Shown here: piece after piece, positions 1 to 6,167 of the stretch
How positions within the stretch are numbered: position 1 is the first letter of the stretch
Layout of the letters: every line of letters begins with the position of its first letter
From: an uncultured Acidobacteriota bacterium
Lineage (GTDB): Bacteria; Acidobacteriota; Terriglobia; Bryobacterales; Bryobacteraceae
DNA length: 10,259 nucleotides
Direction: 5' to 3'
Assembly: GCA_937952345.1 (NCBI GenBank)
Contig: CALFYN010000372.1
Coordinates: 1 to 10,259, forward strand
The notes under the pieces: generated by a model
What the model saw: the letters and a program-made list of their open reading frames with translations, nothing else
What the model was told of the DNA's origin: nothing
Databases searched by the model: none
Translations under genes and position numbers: made by a program

Positions 1-2
1 CG

Positions 3-1262
3 CTCGGACTATTACGCCTCGGCACAGCGTTCCTCGCACTCGCCGCGGTTCCGGCAACCCACGCGCAAGTCGATGTAAAGACCCTCGATGGCAAGGTGCT
101 CTTTGGCTACCAGGGGTGGTTCAACTGTGCCGGAGACGGTGCTCCGGAGAATAACTGGCGGTCGTGGGCGCGAGGCATCCCGGCGCCCGACACGCTCACC
201 ATCGACATGTACCCCGATCTGGCCGAGTTCGATCGCGCCGATCTCTGCGCCATCCCCGGGTTCACCATCGCCGGGCGCCAGGCCTATGTCTACTCGGCAT
301 GGAATCCCAAGGTAGTCAGCGCCCACTTTCGCTGGATGAAGGAGTACGGACTCGATGGCGTTCTCGCGCAACGTTTCGTCACCGCCATCCCGCGGCGGCG
401 CCCCTCCGGTGATGTGCTGCTCAAAAACATCATGGCGGCCGCACGCGAACATGGGCGCGTCTTCGCCATCGAGTACGACGTCACCGGTTCCCCATCGGAC
501 AAGTACCTCGAAGCCATGCAGGAAGACTGGAAGTACCTCGTCGACGAGTTGAAGGTGACCTCGCATCCCAACTACCTGCACCACAACGGCAAGCCCGTTC
601 TTTCCGTTTGGGGCCAGGGACTCCAAGACGAGCGCCACCCTCCCCGAGAGCCCAAGCGGGCCATGGATACCGTTCTCTGGTTTCAGTCCGGAGCGCCACA
701 AAAGTATCGCGTCACCTATATGGGAGGCACACCCGCGCGCTGGCGCACCTTGAGTCACGACGCCCAACCCGACCCGGGCTGGAGCAAAGTATACGCCAGG
801 ATGGATGTCGTCCAACCGTGGACCGTCGGCCGTTATCGCGATCTCAAAAGCGCCGACGCGTGGAGGACGGACTACATCCAGCCAGACCTGCAGTTGACCG
901 CAAAGAACAAGCAGTTGTACATGCCGGTAGTCTTCCCCGGCTTCTCATGGGCCAACCTGAAAAAAGGAGATACCCCCAACAAGGTGCCCCGCCTGGGAGG
1001 CAGGTTCATCTGGCGCCAGGCGTGGAATGCCAGGACCGCGGGCGCGCGCATGTTGAAGATCGCCATGTTCGACGAGGTCAACGAAGGGACAGCGATGTAC
1101 AAACTGGCGGCGAAGCGCAGCGATGCGCCCGACCAGGGATTCTGGCTCACGCTCGACGCCGACGGCGAGAACCTCCCCAGCGACTGGTACCTGCGGATCG
1201 CCCGCGAAATTACCCGTATGTTTCATGGAGACAGCAAACCCAGCGAGGAGATGCCCCGATGA
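3..1262 (+). CDS. Exported glycoside hydrolase family 71/99-like protein, 5' end missing
   Basis: The frame is open to the left edge. Before the GTG at 96 it encodes a hydrophobic run ending ...AVPATHA followed by QVDVKTLDG, a signal peptide whose first residues lie outside the window, so 96 is not the real start. About 419 residues are visible. The mature protein has hallmarks I associate with the GH71/99-like (xylosidase/arabinosidase-annotated) family: VLFGYQGWFN near the N-terminus, YDVTG on a core strand (acidic residues at 471-479), SHPNYLHHNGKPVLSVWG, YMGGTPARWRTL, VVQPWTVGRY, VVFPGFSWANL and FDEVNEGTAMY (carboxylates at 1071-1085). The GH99 fold is a (beta/alpha)8 barrel acting on alpha-mannosidic bonds; the substrate here cannot be read from sequence, and the acidic FDEVNEG strand is only a candidate catalytic site. 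The protein probably works in the periplasm or outside the cell. Its stop overlaps the sulfatase start (ATGA), implying co-translation. Family call fairly secure; reaction unknown. Confidence 0.8.
   Translation, partial: LGLLRLGTAFLALAAVPATHAQVDVKTLDGKVLFGYQGWFNCAGDGAPENNWRSWARGIPAPDTLTIDMYPDLAEFDRADLCAIPGFTIAGRQAYVYSAWNPKVVSAHFRWMKEYGLDGVLAQRFVTAIPRRRPSGDVLLKNIMAAAREHGRVFAIEYDVTGSPSDKYLEAMQEDWKYLVDELKVTSHPNYLHHNGKPVLSVWGQGLQDERHPPREPKRAMDTVLWFQSGAPQKYRVTYMGGTPARWRTLSHDAQPDPGWSKVYARMDVVQPWTVGRYRDLKSADAWRTDYIQPDLQLTAKNKQLYMPVVFPGFSWANLKKGDTPNKVPRLGGRFIWRQAWNARTAGARMLKIAMFDEVNEGTAMYKLAAKRSDAPDQGFWLTLDADGENLPSDWYLRIAREITRMFHGDSKPSEEMPR
1246..1250 (+). promoter_or_regulatory. Shine-Dalgarno site of the sulfatase gene
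   Basis: AGGAG lies 8 bases before the ATG at 1259, inside the last codons of the upstream hydrolase gene. It fixes 1259 as the sulfatase start, although the frame stays open far upstream (another start codon at 608), and it supports translational coupling through the ATGA overlap at 1259-1262. Confidence 0.75.
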
Positions 1263-2713
1263 ATCGAAGAGCCTTTCTGGCGGCAGCGGCAGCCGGTTGC
1301 GCAATGCCCGACCCCTCCGCTTCCGCCGCCGCGTCACGCCCGAACATCGTCCTCATCCTTGCGGACGACTTCGGCTACGGCAGCCCCAACTGCTATGGTT
1401 CCAGTCCCCGCCATGTGAAGACTCCAAACATGGATCGCATCGCCCGCGAGGGTATCCGCTTCACCGATGCCAACACCCCGTCGTCCGTGTGTACCCCCAC
1501 CCGCTACGGGCTGCTCACCGGCCGTTACTGCTGGCGAACCTCTCTCAAAAGCGGTGTACTCGGCATCCAATCCCCGCTCCACATCGAGACGGAGCGCGTC
1601 ACCGTGGCCTCGCTGCTGAAGGGGCAGGGCTACCGCACAGCCGCAATCGGCAAGTGGCACCTCGGCTACGGCGAAGGAAAAACAGACTACACGCAGCCGC
1701 TGCGTCCCGGACCTCTCGACATCGGCTTTGACTATCATTTCTCGGTGCCCCAGAATCATGGCGACTCCACCGGAGTCTTCGTCGAGAACGACCGCGTTCT
1801 CGGCCTCCGCTCCAATAAGGTGGCGCCGTTCGGCAAGACGTACTACGGGCGCCCCTATCTCGGCATCGATGCCCCGCAGCGCGACAACGACACGGTCATG
1901 GATGTGCTCACCGGCAAGGCAGTGGAGTGGCTGGCCCGCCAGGACTCCGCCAGTCCGTTCTTTCTATATTTCACTCCGGTCGCCGTGCATGAACCCACCA
2001 CGCCCTCCAAGGCTACAAAAGGATCCAGCGGAGCGGGGCCTGCCGGCGATTGGATCCATGATCTCGACCTCTCGCTGGGACGCATCCTGAAGGCTCTCGA
2101 TGAAAAGGGATTCACCAAAGACACGCTCCTGATCTTCACCAGCGACAACGGCGGCGTGCTGCTCACCGAAGGCGATCGCCCCGAAGCCGAAGCCTACCGC
2201 GCCGGACTGCGCGTGAACGGCAGTTGGCGCGGGCGCAAACACAGCGTCTACGAAGGCGGCTTCCGTGTCCCGTTTCTCATCCGCTGGCCGGGCCAGGCCC
2301 CGGCGGGAACCACATCCGGCGAAACCATCAGCCTCGTCGATATGCTCGCCACTATCGCGGCAATCACCGGCGCGGCGCTACCCCCTGCTTCCCAGGGAGC
2401 CGAAGACAGCCACAATGTCTTGCCCGCCTTTCTCGGCCGCAAAAGCGCCAGGCCCTTGCGCGCTTCCATCATCACCCACAGCGCCGAGGGAAACTTCGCC
2501 ATCCGCCAAGGCCCCTGGAAGTACATTGAGGGGCAGCCCGCGGTGCCAATGGAGCGCGTGCCGGCCACCCGTCGCGATGAAATGAAACCCCAACTCTACA
2601 ACCTCGTCAACGACCCGGCGGAACAGAAGAACCTGCTCGATCAGCACCCCGATTTGGCCGGCAAATTGAAAGACCTGCTCAGCACCCACCGGGCGGCAGG
2701 ACATACCCGCTAG
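1259..2713 (+). CDS. S1-family sulfatase (arylsulfatase A-like, formylglycine Cys type)
   Basis: 484 residues. Predicted to hydrolyse sulfate esters, probably on a glycan, outside the cytoplasm. The core signature CTPTR is at residues 78-82, followed by LLTGR; Cys78 would be converted to formylglycine by a separate enzyme not encoded here. Other family residues are present: metal-binding Asp36-Asp37 in LILADDFGYG, GKWHLG at 131-136, His244 in VAVHEP, Asp296-Asn297 in FTSDNGG, Lys327 in WRGRKHSVYEGG, and the C-terminal LYNLVNDPAEQKNLL. The N-terminus (MNRRAFLAAAAAGCA) has a twin-arginine followed by a short hydrophobic run, suggesting Tat export; AAGC at 11-14 is a poor lipobox, so lipidation is possible but weak. 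Length is normal for the family and no active-site residue is missing. The start is set by AGGAG 8 bases upstream and the overlap with the preceding stop. The pairing with a GH71/99-like enzyme suggests a sulfated polysaccharide target (inference). Confidence 0.93.
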   Translation: MNRRAFLAAAAAGCAMPDPSASAAASRPNIVLILADDFGYGSPNCYGSSPRHVKTPNMDRIAREGIRFTDANTPSSVCTPTRYGLLTGRYCWRTSLKSGVLGIQSPLHIETERVTVASLLKGQGYRTAAIGKWHLGYGEGKTDYTQPLRPGPLDIGFDYHFSVPQNHGDSTGVFVENDRVLGLRSNKVAPFGKTYYGRPYLGIDAPQRDNDTVMDVLTGKAVEWLARQDSASPFFLYFTPVAVHEPTTPSKATKGSSGAGPAGDWIHDLDLSLGRILKALDEKGFTKDTLLIFTSDNGGVLLTEGDRPEAEAYRAGLRVNGSWRGRKHSVYEGGFRVPFLIRWPGQAPAGTTSGETISLVDMLATIAAITGAALPPASQGAEDSHNVLPAFLGRKSARPLRASIITHSAEGNFAIRQGPWKYIEGQPAVPMERVPATRRDEMKPQLYNLVNDPAEQKNLLDQHPDLAGKLKDLLSTHRAAGHTR

Positions 2714-2719
2714 CCTGCC

Positions 2720-2749
2720 TTGACTTCCTGAAGCGCCCAAAGAGATAAT
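2720..2749 (+). promoter_or_regulatory. Sigma-70-type promoter of the receptor gene
   Basis: TTGACT (2720-2725, 5 of 6 to TTGACA) and GATAAT (2744-2749, 5 of 6 to TATAAT) are separated by 18 bases. Transcription would begin near 2756, giving a leader of roughly 28 bases before the ATG at 2784. The -35 box begins 7 bases after the sulfatase stop, so the receptor can be transcribed independently of the hydrolase-sulfatase pair. No terminator hairpin is visible between them, so read-through is also possible. Confidence 0.65.
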
Positions 2750-2755
2750 CGGACC

Positions 2756-2781
2756 GGTTTAGTACAGACCACAGGGGGTCT
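2756..2781 (+). promoter_or_regulatory. Short leader with Shine-Dalgarno and two competing small stems
   Basis: AGGGGG (2773-2778) ends 5 bases before the ATG at 2784 and is a good ribosome-binding site. AGACC (2766-2770) can pair with GGTTT (2756-2760, one G-U pair, loop AGTAC) or, perfectly, with GGTCT (2777-2781, loop ACAGGG). The second stem covers the 3' end of the Shine-Dalgarno. The two are mutually exclusive. The stems are only 5 base pairs, so a regulatory switch is speculative; the binding site itself is secure. Confidence 0.4.
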
Positions 2782-2783
2782 TT

Positions 2784-5700
2784 ATGCGTCTCTTCTTGCT
2801 AGGCTGCCTCGCTGCGGCCGCCGCTTTCGCTCAGATCGAGCAGGCCAATGTTACGGGAACGGTGTCCGACGCCACCGGCGCTGTCGTCCCGAACGCAACC
2901 GTAACGGTGACGAATACTCGCACGAAGGTCTCCTCGGCGACGGAGTCCAATGAAACCGGCATCTACCGCATTCCGTTTCTGCCGGCCGGTGAATATGAAT
3001 TGACGGTCGAAAAACAAGGCTTCGAACGTTCCCGCGTCTCCAATATCCGTCTCACCGTGGGACTCACCGCGACCGTCAACTTCACCCTCAAGACCGGCAG
3101 TGTGCAGCAGGAGATCACCGTGAAAGCAGCCGCGGTGCAACTCGAGCAGGAGTCCGCATCTCTCGGCAATACGATCGATCAGAAGCAGATCGTCGAACTG
3201 CCGCTGCTCGGACGAAACCCCTACAGTCTGGTGCTGCTCGCTCCCGGAGTCATGCCCAAAGGCGGCGCCGGAGCAGGGCCGATCATCAACGGCGGACGGT
3301 CCAATACGAGCGAGGTTCTGCTCGACGGCGCCGAAACCCGCAACAGCACCACAAACGACATCGCCTACACCCCTCCACTCGAAACCGTCGCCGAGTTCAA
3401 GGTGTACACCAACGGATACTCGGCCGAATTCGGCCGCTCCGGCGGAGGCGTCCTGACCGTCGCCACGCGCTCCGGCACCAACGAGTGGCACGGCGCTTTC
3501 TACGAGTTCTTCCGCAATGACAAGCTCAACGCCAACTCCTGGACCAGCAACCGCGTGGGACTGCCCCGCAATCCGTTCCGGCGCAATGAATACGGCGCGG
3601 CTATCGGCGGGCCGATCCGCATCCCGAAGCTCTACGATGGGCGCAACAAAACGTTCTTCTTCTTCAATTGGGAACAGGTGCCGCAGCGCTCGCCGGACAA
3701 TATCCTGGTGACCGTTCCCACCGAACTGGAACGCGTCGGCGACTTCTCCAGCACCGTAAACAACGCCGGCCGCCAGATCCTCATCTTCGATCCGAACTCG
3801 ACCATGCCGGACCCGGCGCGTCCCGGCCAGTTCACACGCACGGCGTTTCCCGGCAACCGCATTCCCCAGGGCCGCTTCGAGCCGATCACACAGAACGTCC
3901 TCAAGCTCATCCCGCTTCCCAACCGCAACTCCATCGTGCAGAACTTCGTCTTCAACAACTCGCGCCGCAACGATACCACCAAGTTCTTCTTGCGCCTAGA
4001 TCACAATCTCGGCTCGAAACACCGCCTCTTCTTCACGGCCGGTGTGCAGGATAACGAGCAGTTCACGCCAGGCATCAACGCCGGCTTCCCCGGCGAAGGG
4101 ACGAACGGCCAGCAGGGCAGCATCGGGACGGACTCGCTCTACGGCGTGTTGAGCGACACCGTGACCTTCCGCCCGAACCTGATCGGCCAGTTCCGCCTCA
4201 GCACCACCCGGCGTGTCATCCAGACGAATCCGCGCAGCGCCGGCTATGACTTCACCCAGTTGGGTTTTCCGCAGTCCCTGAAGGACCGCGCGAAGACGCT
4301 CTTGTTCCCTCGCTTCAACATCACCGACTCGGTGAGCCTTGGCCCGGACCGTGCGTCCTTCTTCAACGATGCCGAGGATAATCGCGATGCGCAGGCGCAC
4401 CTGACCTACGTCATCGGCAGCCATTCCGTGAAGTTTGGCGGGAACTTCACGTTCCAGACGTTCAACATCTTCCGGCCCGAGCGGCCGTCCGGGTTGTATG
4501 AGTTCAGCCGCACCTTTACACAGGGCCCGAATCCCGCCACCTCAAGCGCGACAGCGGGCCACGGCGTCGCGACGTTTCTGCTGGGTGCCCCGACGGGCGG
4601 CCAGTTCTCCGACGATCCCTCGCTGGCGGCTTCGCAAAGGTTCTATGCCACCTATCTGCAGGACGACTGGAAGATCCGCTCGAACCTCACCGTCAATCTC
4701 GGTTTGCGCTGGGAATACCAGACGCCGTGGTCGGACCGCTTCGATCAACTCGGCTTCTTTGATCCCGATTTCACAGACCCGCTCACGAAGCAAAAGGGAC
4801 TGCTGCGCTTCACCGGACGGGACGGCAACTCGCGCTATCAATCCGATCCGGATAAGAACAACTTCTCACCGCGCATCGGCCTTGCGTGGAACTTCAGCCG
4901 CAACACGGTCATCCGCACCGGCTATGCGCTCTCCTACTTCCCTGGCAGCGGCGGAGTCGGAGCAGGCGCCAGCGATCTGGGAAGCGGCTTCCTTGCCCAG
5001 ACGCCAATCTTCCTCGGTCCGCCACCGGCGGCGCCCAACACGCCTCCCGCCGGAGCGAGCATTTCCCGCCCCTTCCAGGCAGGCTTTTTCAACGCACCCT
5101 TTGACGGAGTGGGAGGGAGCGTCGGAACCGCCTTCCGTGAATGGGTGACCCCGTTCAATCACACATGGAACTTCAATCTGCAGCGCATGCTCGGGAACGC
5201 TGCGCTCGTCGAAGTCGCTTATGTGGGAAGCCGGGGACAGCGCATCTGGATCAACCGCAGCCGCAATGCCGCCTCGCCGGAGTTCCTGTCGCTGGGCGCG
5301 GGATTGGATCAACTCGTCGCCAATCCCTATTTCGGCATCATCGAGAGCGGAGCGTTAAGCGCCCGCCAGGTGCGCCGTTCACAACTGCTGCTTCCCTTCA
5401 GCCACTACACGGGAGTGAGCCGGTTCCGCGATGCGGTCGGCGATTCCGTCTACCACGCCATGACGGTTCGCTTCGACAAGCAACTCAGCCATGGCCTCAG
5501 CTTCCAGGCGGCGTTCACCGCCGGCAAGCAGATCGACAACGTGCAGGAGCGGTTCGGCGGACGGTCCACGTTCATTGATCCCAACAACCTCGGGCTCTCG
5601 CGCGCCATCGGTGAGTTCGACCGGCCACGTTACCTCGTGCTCAACTACATCTACGAACTCCCGCTGCCCAAGCAGGGTCTTGCCGGCGCCATCATTGGCC

Positions 5701-6134
5701 GCTGGCAGGTGAGCGGCATTTCCACCTTCGCGGCCGGACTGCCGATGGTGATCACTGGCCCGAACAATACGCGGCTGCCAGGGTTGAGTGCCACCGCGCT
5801 TCGCCTCAAGGATCCGGTGCTCACCGATCCCACCATCGATCGCTGGTTCGACACGGCAGCGTTCGCGCCGGCGCCGACCTACTCCATGGGCAGCGATTCC
5901 CGCACGCAGCCACGCCTGCGAATCCCCGGCATGAACTCCTGGGATCTGATGTTCAGCCGCGGCCAGCGCATCCGTGAGAGGGTGAACCTCCAGTTCCGGG
6001 CGGAACTCTACGGCGCATTCAACAACCCGCAGTTCGATGCGCCGAATGGCAACGTAGTCGCGACGAACTTCGGGCAGATCACCTCCGCGGGCGGAGCGCG
6101 GCAGATCCAGCTTGGATTGCGCTTGTCGTATTGA
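2784..6134 (+). CDS. Oar-like TonB-dependent outer-membrane receptor with carboxypeptidase-regulatory-like domain
   Basis: 1116 residues. Signal peptide MRLFLLGCLAAAAAFA, with cleavage likely after Ala16 (AFA|Q). Residues ~20-105 form a carboxypeptidase-regulatory-like beta-sandwich (GTVSDATGAVVPNATVTVTN, then GIYRIPFLPAGEYELTVEKQGF). Residues ~115-240 look like the plug (IVELPLLGRNPYSLVLLAPG, NTSEVLLDGAE, EFKVYTNGYSAEFGRSGGGV). The rest is a large beta-barrel rich in aromatic strand motifs such as FFFFNWEQVPQ, YLQDDWKIRSNLTVNLGLRWEYQTP and RTGYALSYFPG. The chain ends in QLGLRLSY, an alternating strand with a terminal aromatic residue, as expected of a BAM-assembled barrel. This architecture and length match the Oar-type receptors abundant in Acidobacteriota. 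No clear TonB box was found and no SusD partner is adjacent, so the ligand (oligosaccharide, peptide or other) cannot be named. Start supported by AGGGGG 5 bases upstream and a strong promoter. It may import products of the upstream enzymes (inference). Confidence 0.92.
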   Translation: MRLFLLGCLAAAAAFAQIEQANVTGTVSDATGAVVPNATVTVTNTRTKVSSATESNETGIYRIPFLPAGEYELTVEKQGFERSRVSNIRLTVGLTATVNFTLKTGSVQQEITVKAAAVQLEQESASLGNTIDQKQIVELPLLGRNPYSLVLLAPGVMPKGGAGAGPIINGGRSNTSEVLLDGAETRNSTTNDIAYTPPLETVAEFKVYTNGYSAEFGRSGGGVLTVATRSGTNEWHGAFYEFFRNDKLNANSWTSNRVGLPRNPFRRNEYGAAIGGPIRIPKLYDGRNKTFFFFNWEQVPQRSPDNILVTVPTELERVGDFSSTVNNAGRQILIFDPNSTMPDPARPGQFTRTAFPGNRIPQGRFEPITQNVLKLIPLPNRNSIVQNFVFNNSRRNDTTKFFLRLDHNLGSKHRLFFTAGVQDNEQFTPGINAGFPGEGTNGQQGSIGTDSLYGVLSDTVTFRPNLIGQFRLSTTRRVIQTNPRSAGYDFTQLGFPQSLKDRAKTLLFPRFNITDSVSLGPDRASFFNDAEDNRDAQAHLTYVIGSHSVKFGGNFTFQTFNIFRPERPSGLYEFSRTFTQGPNPATSSATAGHGVATFLLGAPTGGQFSDDPSLAASQRFYATYLQDDWKIRSNLTVNLGLRWEYQTPWSDRFDQLGFFDPDFTDPLTKQKGLLRFTGRDGNSRYQSDPDKNNFSPRIGLAWNFSRNTVIRTGYALSYFPGSGGVGAGASDLGSGFLAQTPIFLGPPPAAPNTPPAGASISRPFQAGFFNAPFDGVGGSVGTAFREWVTPFNHTWNFNLQRMLGNAALVEVAYVGSRGQRIWINRSRNAASPEFLSLGAGLDQLVANPYFGIIESGALSARQVRRSQLLLPFSHYTGVSRFRDAVGDSVYHAMTVRFDKQLSHGLSFQAAFTAGKQIDNVQERFGGRSTFIDPNNLGLSRAIGEFDRPRYLVLNYIYELPLPKQGLAGAIIGRWQVSGISTFAAGLPMVITGPNNTRLPGLSATALRLKDPVLTDPTIDRWFDTAAFAPAPTYSMGSDSRTQPRLRIPGMNSWDLMFSRGQRIRERVNLQFRAELYGAFNNPQFDAPNGNVVATNFGQITSAGGARQIQLGLRLSY

Positions 6135-6158
6135 TCGGACCGGCCACCCTGCTATCAT
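6131..6158 (+). promoter_or_regulatory. Candidate promoter immediately before the phosphorylase gene (leaderless type)
   Basis: TATCAT (6153-6158, 5 of 6 to TATAAT) is preceded by TGC, making an extended -10 TGnTATCAT at 6150-6158. A weaker -35, TTGATC (6131-6136), lies 16 bases upstream and overlaps the receptor stop codon. Transcription would start about 6164-6167, at or within a few bases of the ATG at 6168, and no Shine-Dalgarno is visible in the 33-base gap. This points to a leaderless mRNA. Confidence 0.5.
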
Positions 6159-6167
6159 GCACCACGT

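Noticed and set aside
96..98. GTG as start of the first gene
   Set aside because: In-frame codons back to position 3 encode a signal peptide and cleavage site, so the start is before the window.
12..815. Minus-strand reading frame of 267 codons
   Set aside because: Antisense to the hydrolase gene, whose product has recognisable family motifs; a typical shadow of high-GC third positions.
608..1258. Long upstream extension of the sulfatase frame
   Set aside because: The extension lies wholly inside the hydrolase gene and its translation is Arg/Pro-rich without domain character. The ATG at 1259 has a Shine-Dalgarno and starts a proper export signal.
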